DNA of 40,143 bases from Bacteroidales bacterium (lineage in GTDB: Bacteria > Bacteroidota > Bacteroidia > Bacteroidales > JAFGHD01): positions 1-40,143 of the forward strand of contig JAFGHD010000090.1 in NCBI GenBank assembly GCA_016939365.1, in the 5' to 3' direction. This document shows, one piece after another, positions 7,434 through 16,604 of the stretch; the first letter of the stretch is position 1; each line of letters opens with the position of its first letter. Below the pieces are notes generated by a model, which searched no databases, was not told the origin of the DNA, and saw only the letters and a program-made list of their open reading frames with translations. The translations under genes and the position numbers were made by a program.

Positions 7434-9272
7434 TTACTCCACCGTCACCGACTTGGCCAGGTTGCGGGGCTGATCGACGTTGCAATCGCGCATCACGGCA
7501 ATGTGGTAGGCGATGAGTTGCAAAGGGATGGTGGCCAGCAGCGGCACCAGCAACTCTTCCGTTTCCGGTATCTCAATGGAATAATCGGCAAGTTCCCTGA
7601 CCTTTTTATCGCCTTTGGTCACGATGGCGATGATCTTGCCTTTCCGTGCCTTGACCTCCTGGATATTGGTCAGCACCTTGTCGTACGGTCCGCGGTTCGT
7701 GGCAATGACGACCACGGGCATCTCCCGGTCGATCAGGGCGATGGGGCCATGCTTCATCTCGGCTGCCGGGTATCCCTCTGCATGAATGTAAGATATCTCC
7801 TTGAGTTTCAGGGCACCTTCCAATGCCACCGGGAAGTTATAACCCCTTCCGAGGTAGAGGAAGTTGCGGGCGTAGGTAAATATCTTGGCGATGCTGCTGA
7901 TCTCCTTGTCGAGGTTCAGCGTCTCCTCCACTTTCCGGGGAATCTCCTCGAGCTCATCGATGATCTGCTGAAAGCGGGAAGTTTCGATAGTGCCCTTCTT
8001 GATGGCGAGCCTCAGGGCCATCAGGGTAAGGATGGTGACCTGTGCCGTAAAGGCTTTTGTGGATGCCACCCCTATTTCAGGGCCGGCATGGGTATAAACG
8101 CCGGCATGGGTGGCCCGTGCAATGGACGATCCCACCACGTTGCAGATACCCAGGATGGTAGCACCCTTTTCCCTGGCCAGCTCGATGGCAGCCAGCGTAT
8201 CCGCCGTCTCACCCGACTGGGAGACGGCGATCACGATATCCGTCTCATCAATGACCGGGTTCCGGTACCTGAATTCACTGGCATACTCCACCTCTACGGG
8301 TATCCTCGCCAGCTCTTCCAGGAGATATTCGCCGACCAGGGCCGCATGCCACGAGGTGCCGCATGCAATGATGATGATCCGGTGGGTGTTCAGGAGCTTC
8401 GGCTCATAATCGAGTATGCCTCCCAGGGAAACGATACCGTCCCTGGCATTCAGCCTTCCCCGCATGCTGTCGCGGATCGACCTGGGCTGTTCATAAATCT
8501 CCTTCAGCATGAAGTGTTCGAAACCGCCCTTCTCCAATGCGCTCAGGTTAAACTCCAGTTTCTGGATATAAGGCGTCTTTACCCGGTTCCGGATGGTCTT
8601 GAGCAACATCTTTTCTCCCTTCTTCACCGTGACGATCTCCTCATCATCCAGGTAGACCACATCCTTGGTGTGCTCGACGATGGGTGTGGCATCCGAGGCA
8701 AGGTAATATTCGTTGTCGCCGATACCCACCACCAGCGGGCTGCCTTTGCGTGCCGCCACCAGCATATCCGGATGGTCATCCGAAATGACCACTATGGCAT
8801 ATGCCCCGATGACCTGGTTCAGGGCGATCCTCACGGCTTCAGGCAAATCCACCCCTTCATTCTGACGGATGTCCTCGATCAGATGAATGAGCACCTCAGT
8901 ATCGGTGTCGCTGGTAAACCGGTATCCGCGGCTGATCAGCTCTTCCTTCAGCGGTCCGTAGTTCTCGATAATGCCGTTGTGGATGATGGCCAGTTTCTTT
9001 GTGCGGGAATAGTGGGGGTGGGCATTGATGTCATTGGGCTCCCCATGGGTGGCCCATCGTGTATGTGCGATACCGATCTTGCCCTTATGATCCTTATCCT
9101 GCATAAAGTTTTCAAGATCGGCCACCTTACCCCTGGTCTTGTATATCTTCAGGGATTCATTCAGCAATGCGATCCCTGCGCTGTCATAACCTCTGTATTC
9201 AAGCCTGTACAATCCCTTGATCAGGATCGGAAAGGCGTCTTTATCACCCACATAGGCTACAATTCCACACAT
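7434..9272 (-). CDS. glmS: Glutamine--fructose-6-phosphate aminotransferase (isomerising)
   Basis: A 612-residue cytoplasmic enzyme making glucosamine-6-phosphate from fructose-6-phosphate and glutamine, the first step towards UDP-GlcNAc for peptidoglycan and lipid A. It starts MCGIVAYVG, giving the N-terminal Cys nucleophile after Met removal, so the ATG at 9272 is firm although the frame is open 14 codons further. The glutaminase half includes GIAHTRWATHG and TSDTDTEVL. Two SIS sugar-isomerase domains follow (IACGTSWHAALVGEY, SQSGETADTLAAI), and the C-terminus has the conserved DQPRNLAKSVTVE. It is the last gene of a likely unit with the DUF4270 and GT5 genes. No glmS ribozyme was seen upstream. 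Confidence 0.97.
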   Translation of the reverse strand: MCGIVAYVGDKDAFPILIKGLYRLEYRGYDSAGIALLNESLKIYKTRGKVADLENFMQDKDHKGKIGIAHTRWATHGEPNDINAHPHYSRTKKLAIIHNGIIENYGPLKEELISRGYRFTSDTDTEVLIHLIEDIRQNEGVDLPEAVRIALNQVIGAYAIVVISDDHPDMLVAARKGSPLVVGIGDNEYYLASDATPIVEHTKDVVYLDDEEIVTVKKGEKMLLKTIRNRVKTPYIQKLEFNLSALEKGGFEHFMLKEIYEQPRSIRDSMRGRLNARDGIVSLGGILDYEPKLLNTHRIIIIACGTSWHAALVGEYLLEELARIPVEVEYASEFRYRNPVIDETDIVIAVSQSGETADTLAAIELAREKGATILGICNVVGSSIARATHAGVYTHAGPEIGVASTKAFTAQVTILTLMALRLAIKKGTIETSRFQQIIDELEEIPRKVEETLNLDKEISSIAKIFTYARNFLYLGRGYNFPVALEGALKLKEISYIHAEGYPAAEMKHGPIALIDREMPVVVIATNRGPYDKVLTNIQEVKARKGKIIAIVTKGDKKVRELADYSIEIPETEELLVPLLATIPLQLIAYHIAVMRDCNVDQPRNLAKSVTVE

Positions 9273-9348
9273 AAGAAAGAGTTGTAACTGAAACCGGCCA
9301 CAAAGATACGCCAAAATCGCGTGCCTGTCTACAAGGCCGTAAAGGAAA

Positions 9349-10641
9349 TCAAAACAGTCTGGTATAGATTATTCGAAGTTTCATCCGGTTGGCCAGCTCC
9401 GGGCCGGTACCGGCCAGTACCGCTCCGTTGGCATGGATCGCCGGTCCGGAGACATTGAGGCTCATCCCATAATCGGGTTCGCCGTTCACCAGCTGCTGGA
9501 TGTAGAGAGATATTCTGAACTGATACTGATTGCCCGTTTCCGTCAATTCTCCGCCCAGGTACTCCTCCCCTTCAAACTGGTCATCAAGGTAGGTCTCTGT
9601 CCCTCCTTCCTCAAACCGGTAAACAATCAGATTCGGAGGGGGATCGTGTTCAATGCCTGCCTCTTCTACCGGCAGGATCAGTCGCGCCTGGTTTATTGCG
9701 TACCTGCCCGATCCTGCCCATTCCTCCAGACCCGGGAAAAATATCAGGGTTTTGATCCCCCCTGTACCCTGGATATAGAGCCGGGAGGTTCCAAGTGTGG
9801 TGTCGTTCTGCAATACCTGTGAAACAAACACAGGATCTGAGCTCAGGGAGTAATCATGTGTAAAATGGCCGATCCGTGCACAGGATTCATTGATCAACAA
9901 ATCAAAATCAAGACTGTCATTATAATAAATGGTAATCTTTGATGAGGTGCTCAGAAGGTTGAAATAAAGAATGGCTCCCTCATTCGGTGCGCTCACCGTT
10001 TGTGCGGAGAGGCAGAAACCCTTGAAAAAGGCCAGGAAAGCGGTATTATCAGCCAGATTCGTACTGCCTGCATTCAGGATCTTCTCACCAAAGGACTCTG
10101 CCAGCGGGATCCTCAATGCAGGGGCCTGAAGCACGGAATCAACATAGATACTGTCTTCAGGGTGGGGAATGAAAGTCAGTTCACCAATCTGGTCCATCAA
10201 AGGGACTGTTTCCGTTGAATAATAAACGCTATCACGGTAAATATCCCCGTCCAGTTCATGGATCGTGAAGGTTTGCGGTGTTTCTGTATTCCCGTAGTAG
10301 CCGTAATAGACCAGGGTCAGCACGACGGAGTCAAGTTGGGGGGATTCGCCGAAATCAGGTGCATTGACAGATAACCTTGCATGGGCATAGAACCCTGCAT
10401 CGGTCAGCCCGAATACCGGGTCCCAGTAGCTGCCGGCCAGATTGCGGGCCATGTTATCGCTCCGGACAGAATCCATCCGCACCGAATAGGCGGTGATGTC
10501 CACGGTGGTATCCAGTTCCACCGGGTATTTCTCACCGGCAACGAGTCCCAGCCCGATGGATTCGGGCTGCTTATCACAGGAAAGAAGAACGGTTGTCATT
10601 AAGATCAACCCGATGATGATCCTGTTGGAGCCGATATGCAT
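9349..10641 (-). CDS. DUF4270 family lipoprotein
   Basis: A 430-residue exported lipoprotein. The lipobox VLLSC places the lipidated Cys at residue 22, followed by DKQPESIGLGL, the usual start of the mature DUF4270 region. The rest is beta-rich, with repeated Asp-Ser-Val strand segments. Molecular function is unknown. In Bacteroidota this gene often lies beside the GT5-domain gene, as here, with 132 bases to that gene and 76 bases to glmS. The ATG at 10641 gives a standard signal sequence; the frame is open 23 codons further upstream, but those residues do not resemble a signal peptide. Confidence 0.85.
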   Translation of the reverse strand: MHIGSNRIIIGLILMTTVLLSCDKQPESIGLGLVAGEKYPVELDTTVDITAYSVRMDSVRSDNMARNLAGSYWDPVFGLTDAGFYAHARLSVNAPDFGESPQLDSVVLTLVYYGYYGNTETPQTFTIHELDGDIYRDSVYYSTETVPLMDQIGELTFIPHPEDSIYVDSVLQAPALRIPLAESFGEKILNAGSTNLADNTAFLAFFKGFCLSAQTVSAPNEGAILYFNLLSTSSKITIYYNDSLDFDLLINESCARIGHFTHDYSLSSDPVFVSQVLQNDTTLGTSRLYIQGTGGIKTLIFFPGLEEWAGSGRYAINQARLILPVEEAGIEHDPPPNLIVYRFEEGGTETYLDDQFEGEEYLGGELTETGNQYQFRISLYIQQLVNGEPDYGMSLNVSGPAIHANGAVLAGTGPELANRMKLRIIYTRLF

Positions 10642-10773
10642 GATCTCCAAAGCTTTTTGCAAGGGGACTGAAAGGTTTATTAACGAAAAGGCACTTTTTA
10701 ACATTGTCATGGGGCACAGTAAAAATGAGACCTCCCTCCGTCAAATCCGGCCAAAATTAATCAAGGACAGCAA

Positions 10774-11598
10774 TCAGTCATCCAGGTCAAATTCACCCAT
10801 TACCTGGTCATAGAATTCATTGTAAGCCTTGATATATGAATCTTCCGGCTGCAGAGGCAAAGCTGGTTTACCGGAAACTTCCACATAAGTGGTAATTTCG
10901 GAATTTATGTTATCAGAGGCATAAATGACGGCATCGGAATAGTCGACGGCCGCCTTCATCAGGTTCAGATAAGTGGGTTCCTTATAATACGACAGGTCTT
11001 TGTTGGTGATCCCGTCCGTCTTCACCTTTTTCCCGAAATCGGGTCTCAGGACACCCGGAAAATCATCATTATAGAGCGAAGAGATCACCTTGGACCGCGT
11101 GAACAGAGGATTATCGCGGAACGCTTTCTTGATATAAATGGGTATCAGGCTCGACATCCAGCCGTGGCAATGAACTACATCCGGCGGCCATCCCAGCTTT
11201 TTAACTGTTTCAATCACCCCGCGGGAGAAAAAGATCGCCCTTTCATCATTATCAGGGAAATGATTTCCGTTCTTGTCCGTGAAGATGGCTTTTCGCTGAA
11301 AATAGTCTTCGTTGTCAATGAAGTATATCTGCATCCGGGCTTGCTGAATGGAAGCCACTTTGATAATGAGCGGGTGATCGTTGTCGTCAATGATGAGGTT
11401 CATGCCGGAGAGTCTGATCACTTCGTGCAGTTGGTTCCTTCTCTCGTTGATCATCCCGAACCGGGGCATGAAGGTCCGGATTTCCCTGCCCATCTCCTGG
11501 GTGCCCTGAGGCAGGTACCTGCAAATGTTTGCCATCCTGCTTTCCGGTAAGTATGGAAAAATCTCATGAGTGACATAGAGTACCTTGGCCTTTCTCAT
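10774..11598 (-). CDS. Lone starch/glycogen synthase catalytic-domain (GT5-like) protein
   Basis: A 274-residue protein matching only the N-terminal Rossmann half of GT5 glycogen synthases. It has KAKVLYVTHEIFPYL at the start, the VVHCHGWMSSLIPIYIKK segment (compare the DVVHAHDW motif) and a later SSLYNDDFPG loop. The second domain is absent. The usual KTGGLAD substrate loop after the first strand reads PESRMAN, so canonical ADP-glucose transfer is doubtful. It is a recurring family in Bacteroidota, often beside DUF4270. Start chosen at ATG 11598; a TTG two codons earlier is unlikely. A good -7 box lies 33 bases upstream. Function is unproven; a regulatory or scaffolding role is possible. Confidence 0.8.
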   Translation of the reverse strand: MRKAKVLYVTHEIFPYLPESRMANICRYLPQGTQEMGREIRTFMPRFGMINERRNQLHEVIRLSGMNLIIDDNDHPLIIKVASIQQARMQIYFIDNEDYFQRKAIFTDKNGNHFPDNDERAIFFSRGVIETVKKLGWPPDVVHCHGWMSSLIPIYIKKAFRDNPLFTRSKVISSLYNDDFPGVLRPDFGKKVKTDGITNKDLSYYKEPTYLNLMKAAVDYSDAVIYASDNINSEITTYVEVSGKPALPLQPEDSYIKAYNEFYDQVMGEFDLDD

Positions 11599-11630
11599 TC
11601 TCAAGGAAGTTATTAATTTCTAAGGATTTG

Positions 11631-11638
11631 CAAAAATA
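11631..11638 (-). promoter_or_regulatory. Promoter -7 element of GT5-DUF4270-glmS
   Basis: On the minus strand this reads TATTTTTG, a match to TAnnTTTG, within an A/T-rich tract. Transcription would begin near 11625, leaving a leader of about 27 bases before the ATG at 11598. No clear -33 element. Confidence 0.5.
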
Positions 11639-11670
11639 CAAAAAAATATGATATTTTTTTTAAACCATAG

Positions 11671-11700
11671 CCGGGTTGAACGAAATTGCACTCAACCCGG
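11671..11700. other. Perfect 9-base inverted repeat upstream of the GT5 gene
   Basis: CCGGGTTGA and TCAACCCGG are exact complements separated by 12 bases. It sits about 33 bases upstream of the GT5 promoter box and well past the terminator of the gene before it. No T-run follows on either strand, so an operator is as likely as a hairpin. Confidence 0.5.
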
Positions 11701-11761
11701 ACAGATCGCATGGGGAAATCAGCAGCAAATCAGGAATCCCTTGCCAGGAATCTTGTGAAAT

Positions 11762-11788
11762 AAAAAAATGGCCCGTGATGAGCGGGCC
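11762..11788 (-). terminator. Rho-independent terminator of the OmpP1/FadL-like gene
   Basis: Read on the minus strand, GGCCCG, a 7-base loop and CGGGCC are followed by ATTTTTTTA. It lies about 30 bases after the stop of the minus-strand porin gene, in the right orientation. Confidence 0.8.
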
Positions 11789-11818
11789 TCAAGGTTGGGA
11801 CAATCAGGAAGAAAATGA

Positions 11819-13282
11819 TCAATACCTGAACCCGAGAGTGAGCAGGAAGTTGTTGGTGATCATTTTGTTTTTAACAGGGTTGACCTGTACTTCGTTCAGA
11901 GTGTACAGATAGTAATCCTCCCGGGAAACGGAGCGGACATAGGCCAGATCCATGAAGAAATGCTTGTCACGGTAACCAATGCCTCCCGAGTAATACTGCT
12001 GTTCCGCATCATTGAGTGTTGATTTGAACGGGCTGCCGTACCATCCGAAACCTCCGCGCAGGGTCAGGTGGTCGATCCGGTATTCGCCTCCCAGCCTGAG
12101 GTTGGAAGCGGAGGTGTATACATTGCGGATGGCGGCGTTTTCTTCGATGAAGTTGTATTCACCCGACCGGAGCCGCGACTGCGAGTAGTCCATATACTCG
12201 TAATCCGCACTGATAAGGCCGTATTGGCCGATGATGAAAGCAATACTTCCGATTGCCTTCAAAGGAGTTTCCAGTTTGTAATCGAAGTATCCGTCGGGGG
12301 AGTATTGCCTTTCGGAGGAATAGACGTCCCAGTATGTTTCCATCCGGCTGTACCAGTTGTCGGACATACCGGTAAACCAGGTGGGTGTGTGGATGGCTCC
12401 GCCCAGTCGGAGCCAGTCAGTGGCTCTCAGTAGCATGCCGAATTTAAAGTTGATACCCGTACCTTTCGTACGCAGGTAATCATACAATTCGAAGCTTTTA
12501 AATTCGGGATAGCTGTTATTATAGTCCTCCTCAGAGTAATAGGATTCCTGGAAATACCGGATATAGGGGAATCCAAGGGTAATTCCGGCGTAAAGCCTGT
12601 CGGCATAGTTTGTACCGAGAGAGAGCACCATCTCATTCATCGAGCCCCAGGTGGTGATCATCTTCCGCTGGAGGAGATCACCGCTTGCGGCCCCGGTGTA
12701 TCTGTCGGGCATTCCTGCAACCGTATCCAGCAGATAAGTCCACCAGGCCATATTGAGATCGTATGCATAGTATCCGTAAGGATCTTCCTCAAGGTCACTG
12801 TAATGGATGCCGTTGGCATCCTCGACATACGAATCGATCATGGAATGATAGGGGCTGACACCCTGGATATTCATCCTGTTGTGGTAATTATTCAGACGGT
12901 TCAAACCAATGGCAAACTGGAAGGATTTCAGGTCTCCGGATCCGTCAATGGGCATGTTCAAAACCAGCCCCACATTGCTCAGGTTGAAATTCTCCTTGGA
13001 ATCGTCTGAAAAGGTGCCGTTGTGGGTTGATTCGGTTTTTCCGAAATAGAGTGCCGGGGTAATTGAAAATTCAGAATTCTGATACAGTCCGATACCGGCC
13101 GGATTGGTGCTGAGTACCGAAAAGTCGGCACCCAGGGCCCCAAAAGCCCCTCCCATGCTGACGAAGCGGGCGGTGCCTCCAAGGCTGGTCCGTGAATATC
13201 TGAGTGCATCCACCTCATTCTGCCCTGCAGCCAGGGATACAATAAGGGCTGCCATCACTGTCCAAAATGATCTCTTTTTCAT
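11819..13282 (-). CDS. OmpP1/FadL/TodX-like outer membrane transport protein
   Basis: A 487-residue outer-membrane beta-barrel related to the FadL family, which takes up hydrophobic compounds. A signal peptide (about 1-20, ending SLAAGQ) is followed by RYSRTSLGGTARFVSMGGAFGALGADFS and NPAGIGLYQNSEF, the hallmark FadL/OmpP1 N-terminal segment, then alternating amphipathic strands. The last residues, LLTLGFRY, end in an aromatic as expected for a barrel closing strand and BAM recognition. It lies 53 bases after the aromatic-rich lipoprotein gene and may be co-transcribed with it. A terminator follows. The substrate is not known. Confidence 0.87.
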   Translation of the reverse strand: MKKRSFWTVMAALIVSLAAGQNEVDALRYSRTSLGGTARFVSMGGAFGALGADFSVLSTNPAGIGLYQNSEFSITPALYFGKTESTHNGTFSDDSKENFNLSNVGLVLNMPIDGSGDLKSFQFAIGLNRLNNYHNRMNIQGVSPYHSMIDSYVEDANGIHYSDLEEDPYGYYAYDLNMAWWTYLLDTVAGMPDRYTGAASGDLLQRKMITTWGSMNEMVLSLGTNYADRLYAGITLGFPYIRYFQESYYSEEDYNNSYPEFKSFELYDYLRTKGTGINFKFGMLLRATDWLRLGGAIHTPTWFTGMSDNWYSRMETYWDVYSSERQYSPDGYFDYKLETPLKAIGSIAFIIGQYGLISADYEYMDYSQSRLRSGEYNFIEENAAIRNVYTSASNLRLGGEYRIDHLTLRGGFGWYGSPFKSTLNDAEQQYYSGGIGYRDKHFFMDLAYVRSVSREDYYLYTLNEVQVNPVKNKMITNNFLLTLGFRY

Positions 13283-13335
13283 TTGCCTGTGGTTTTAATA
13301 TGCCCGCTGTCTGTAACGGATCAAATGTTTCAGGT

Positions 13336-14910
13336 TTACTTCCTGCTCCTTCCGCTTGACGAGCCTGAGCTGCTGCTGGACCGGGGGGATGAATTGGAGG
13401 ACCTCCCGGATGAGCCCGAAGGTGTATAGCTCCTGCTCGATGAACGGGAGGGCGAGGAAAAGGAGTTGCTACCCGATGACCTGGCAGGAGGGGAATAGGA
13501 TTTGGTGCTCCTCGAAGGAGGAGTGTAGGTATTCCTGGCCGGAGGTGTGTAGTTATTGCGCTGGTTCTGGGAAGGCCGGGAGAAAACGTCCCTGCTTTCC
13601 CTGTTGGCCGGCGGATTATAGGGTGTCACATCCCTGCCCTGCTGAACGTTGGTCCTGTTGTTTTGAGGCGGAGTGGACTGTCTTTCGGTTGTCCTGGTAT
13701 TTTCCGGAGCCTGATAAGTCTTGACCGGCCTCGAGGAAGGCTGATGAGTGCCGTTTTCCTGCGTCCTTTTCACATTGAGGTCATTACCCGGGACATAACG
13801 TTCTCCTCCCTGGGTTTCACCCGACTGGGTGGTCCGGTAGGTATACCTGGGCTGGCGTTCCGTTGAGACCGGTTCCTGCCGGGTAGTGACCCGTTCCTGT
13901 GCACCCTGTCTTTCGAGTGACTGGCTTTCGTTGGCAACAGGTTTTTTTACTTCACCGGTGACCTGATACCGTTCATTACCCGTCTGGTTATCACGTGATC
14001 TGACCGAAACATTGTTCATTTCCGTTGAGGGTGCCTGTTCCGGCCGGCCGGTCACCATAGTTCCGGTACCGGTATTGCTCCCGCCGCGCACACCCCGCCC
14101 CAGGGCAGCGGCGTTTTCATATTTCTCCCCGAAGGTCGAGTAGTTTCCCGATCCGCCCGGCCCGGGATTGTTTCCCCCTCCTCGTGCAGGACGGTGTCCG
14201 TAATAGTAATAGCTGGAGTAATAATCCCAGCTGTTGAAGTACTGGGAGGCATAATACCCGTCCCAGTATCCATGCCAGTAACTGCCGTAACCATACCACG
14301 GAGAATAGCCGTACCATGGATAATAACCTCCGTAATAGTTCGGCCAGCCCCAGCCCATACCGAAGCCGCCCCAACCCCAGTTGTAGGAGAACCCGAAATA
14401 GAGGGAGGGCGACCAGAAGGGGTATCCGAAGTAGATGCTGCTCCCCCAGTACCAGGGATCATAGTTGTACCAGTAAGCATTGGTATAGCAGGGGGAGTAG
14501 TATCCAAAGCCGAAGTAGGGATCATGAAAGCGTCTGATCCGTGCGGAATATGAATAATCATAATAATCCGAGGCGTAACCGTCGTAATAATAATTGTTGG
14601 TGATATAGGTGGTCCCATTGGGATCGGCATAGGACTCGGAAGTGGAGTAATAGGGTTCCTCTTCCTGGTATTCGACATAATCCCCGGTCTGGTAATCCTC
14701 CGAAACATTCGTGGATTCATCCGGCCCGGCCGACTGGTAATAATCAGGTTCGGCAGTCTCTGCCTGGTAAACGCTCTTTGCCTTGGCCGGGGTTTCAGAC
14801 TCATGGCTTGTCTTCCTGTAAACGTCATCAAAGTCTGCCGTCTGGTAGGTGGTTGAACATCCCGCCATCAGGATGACCAGGAGTGCCGTTAAGAATGTGG
14901 CTGATTTCAT
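13336..14910 (-). CDS. Aromatic-rich lipoprotein with Ser/Arg-rich tail
   Basis: A 524-residue predicted lipoprotein with a signal sequence and lipobox LMAGC (Cys18). Residues about 25-95 are acidic and Tyr/Glu-rich. Residues about 95-245 are extraordinarily rich in Tyr, Trp, Gly, Phe and Pro, with repeated YGYSPWYGYGSYW-like phrases. The remainder is polar, disordered-looking and rich in Arg, Thr, Pro, Gln and Asn, and the last 50 residues are mostly Ser, Arg, Gly and Pro. No enzymatic domain is recognised. The composition suggests a sticky or self-associating surface protein, but this is inference. Its neighbours are the OmpP1-like porin (downstream) and proS (divergent). Confidence 0.75.
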   Translation of the reverse strand: MKSATFLTALLVILMAGCSTTYQTADFDDVYRKTSHESETPAKAKSVYQAETAEPDYYQSAGPDESTNVSEDYQTGDYVEYQEEEPYYSTSESYADPNGTTYITNNYYYDGYASDYYDYSYSARIRRFHDPYFGFGYYSPCYTNAYWYNYDPWYWGSSIYFGYPFWSPSLYFGFSYNWGWGGFGMGWGWPNYYGGYYPWYGYSPWYGYGSYWHGYWDGYYASQYFNSWDYYSSYYYYGHRPARGGGNNPGPGGSGNYSTFGEKYENAAALGRGVRGGSNTGTGTMVTGRPEQAPSTEMNNVSVRSRDNQTGNERYQVTGEVKKPVANESQSLERQGAQERVTTRQEPVSTERQPRYTYRTTQSGETQGGERYVPGNDLNVKRTQENGTHQPSSRPVKTYQAPENTRTTERQSTPPQNNRTNVQQGRDVTPYNPPANRESRDVFSRPSQNQRNNYTPPARNTYTPPSRSTKSYSPPARSSGSNSFSSPSRSSSRSYTPSGSSGRSSNSSPRSSSSSGSSSGRSRK

Positions 14911-14925
14911 GGTTTCTTCCTCCTG

Positions 14926-14955
14926 TTGTTTGTATTGGGGTTTTCCTTAATTTTG
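14926..14955 (+). promoter_or_regulatory. Promoter of proS
   Basis: TTG at 14926-14928, an exact 19-base spacer, then TAATTTTG at 14948-14955, a full match to the Bacteroidota consensus. Transcription would begin near 14962, about 40 bases before the proS ATG. Confidence 0.65.
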
Positions 14956-15002
14956 TTGCGTTTCCTTAAAAGAGATACAAATACCATACCACAATCTGTT
15001 AA

Positions 15003-16478
15003 ATGGCAAAAAATTTAACTACCCGGCAGGAAAATTATGCGCAGTGGTACAACGACCTGGTTATCAGGGCGGATATGGCTGAAAATTCTGCGGTAAGGGG
15101 ATGCATGGTCATCAAGCCATATGGCTATGCCATATGGGAGATAATGCAAGGCGTCCTGGATAAGATGTTCAAGGATACAGGCCACGTGAATGCCTATTTC
15201 CCCCTGTTCATTCCCAAGTCGTTTTTCTCCAGGGAGGCGGATCATGTCGAAGGATTCGCCAAGGAATGTGCCGTAGTTACCCACTACCGGCTCAAAAACG
15301 CAGCGGACGGAAGCGGTGTGGTTGTCGATGAAGATGCCAGACTGGAAGAAGAACTGATCATCCGGCCGACATCCGAAACCATCATCTGGGATACTTACCG
15401 CAACTGGATCCAGTCATACAGGGACCTTCCGCTGCTGATCAACCAGTGGGCCAATGTGGTACGGTGGGAGATGAGAACCCGCCTCTTCCTGAGAACGTCC
15501 GAGTTCCTCTGGCAGGAGGGACATACCGCCCATGCAAACCGCGAAGAAGCCATTGAGGAAACCCTGAAAATACTCGATATCTATACTGAATTTGCGGAAA
15601 AATGGATGGCACTCCCCGTCCTGAAGGGGATCAAATCACCGAATGAAAAATTTGCAGGAGCAGTCGACACCTATTGTATTGAAGCCCTCATGCAGGACGG
15701 CAAAGCCCTGCAGGCGGGCACATCCCACTTCCTGGGCCAGAATTTCGCCAAAGCATTTGATGTGCAGTTCCTGTCGCGCGAGAACAAACTGGAATATGTG
15801 TGGGCCACCTCCTGGGGGGTCTCCACCAGGCTTATGGGGGCCCTGATCATGGCCCACTCAGATGACAACGGCCTGGTTCTCCCACCCAAACTGGCACCCA
15901 TCCAGGTGGTGATCGTCCCCATCTACAACAACGAGGAAACTTTTAAAAAGATTTCCGAAAAGGCCCTTCAGATACAATCCGCCCTCCAGGCCAGAGGGAT
16001 CAAGGTGAAATTCGATGACCGGGATACCTACAAACCCGGTTGGAAATTCACGGAATATGAGTTCAAAGGGGTGCCACTCCGGATTGCCATCGGACCCAGA
16101 GACCTTCAAAACAATACGGTCGAAGTCGCAAGGAGGGATACCCTGGAAAAGGAGGTCCTCCAAATGGCTGACATCGACAACAAAGTGGAGCACCTGCTCC
16201 AGCAGATACAGGACAATCTCTTCCGCAAAGCCTATTCCTTCAGGGAAAGCAATACATACAAAGTCGACTCATGGGACGAATTCCGGGACATCATCGAAAA
16301 CAAGGGTGGATTTGTCCTGGCCCACTGGGATGGAACCGCTGAAACTGAGGAACGGATCAAGGATGAGACCAAAGCTACCATCAGGACCATACCTCTCGAT
16401 TCGAGACCGGAACCCGGAAAGTGCATCTTTTCAGGACAGCCCTCCCGGCAAAGGGTAGTCTTTGCGAGGGCTTACTGA
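15003..16478 (+). CDS. proS: Prolyl-tRNA synthetase (short, eukaryote/archaeal-like type)
   Basis: A 491-residue class II aminoacyl-tRNA synthetase charging tRNA-Pro. It begins [19 protein letters not shown] and has the class II motif 2 region in [15 protein letters not shown] and [20 protein letters not shown], followed by [12 protein letters not shown]. The anticodon-binding domain follows ([11 protein letters not shown]). The C-terminal zinc-binding-like domain ends in RVVFARAY, with the terminal Tyr typical of this class. It lacks the large editing insertion of the E. coli-type enzyme, so it is the short type common in Bacteroidota. It starts at an ATG 48 bases after a consensus promoter. 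A separate promoter precedes the kinase genes downstream. Confidence 0.97.
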   Translation: MAKNLTTRQENYAQWYNDLVIRADMAENSAVRGCMVIKPYGYAIWEIMQGVLDKMFKDTGHVNAYFPLFIPKSFFSREADHVEGFAKECAVVTHYRLKNAADGSGVVVDEDARLEEELIIRPTSETIIWDTYRNWIQSYRDLPLLINQWANVVRWEMRTRLFLRTSEFLWQEGHTAHANREEAIEETLKILDIYTEFAEKWMALPVLKGIKSPNEKFAGAVDTYCIEALMQDGKALQAGTSHFLGQNFAKAFDVQFLSRENKLEYVWATSWGVSTRLMGALIMAHSDDNGLVLPPKLAPIQVVIVPIYNNEETFKKISEKALQIQSALQARGIKVKFDDRDTYKPGWKFTEYEFKGVPLRIAIGPRDLQNNTVEVARRDTLEKEVLQMADIDNKVEHLLQQIQDNLFRKAYSFRESNTYKVDSWDEFRDIIENKGGFVLAHWDGTAETEERIKDETKATIRTIPLDSRPEPGKCIFSGQPSRQRVVFARAY

Positions 16479-16547
16479 CCATCATCTTTCCCGGTCATTC
16501 CGGATCATAATCCCTGTTTGGACCAGATCACGGGAAAAATCACCGGA

Positions 16548-16575
16548 TTTGATTTTTTAACTTTCTTTATATTTG
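16548..16575 (+). promoter_or_regulatory. Promoter of the tandem sensor kinase genes
   Basis: TTTG at 16548-16551, a 16-base spacer and TATATTTG at 16568-16575, a full -7 match. Transcription would begin near 16581. This lies downstream of the ATG at 16518 and so favours the GTG at 16605 as the kinase start. Confidence 0.5.
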
Positions 16576-16604
16576 AACTCATAATCCCCGCACTGTCCAA
16601 AGGA

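Noticed and set aside
7503-9287. Long plus-strand open frame of 594 codons opposite glmS
   Set aside because: It is antisense to a clearly real glmS gene; its translation has no family motif and reads as a shadow of the glmS codon pattern.
9273-9348. glmS ribozyme or glucosamine-6-phosphate riboswitch
   Set aside because: The gap is only 76 bases, with no ribozyme-like core, and this element is known mainly from Gram-positive bacteria.
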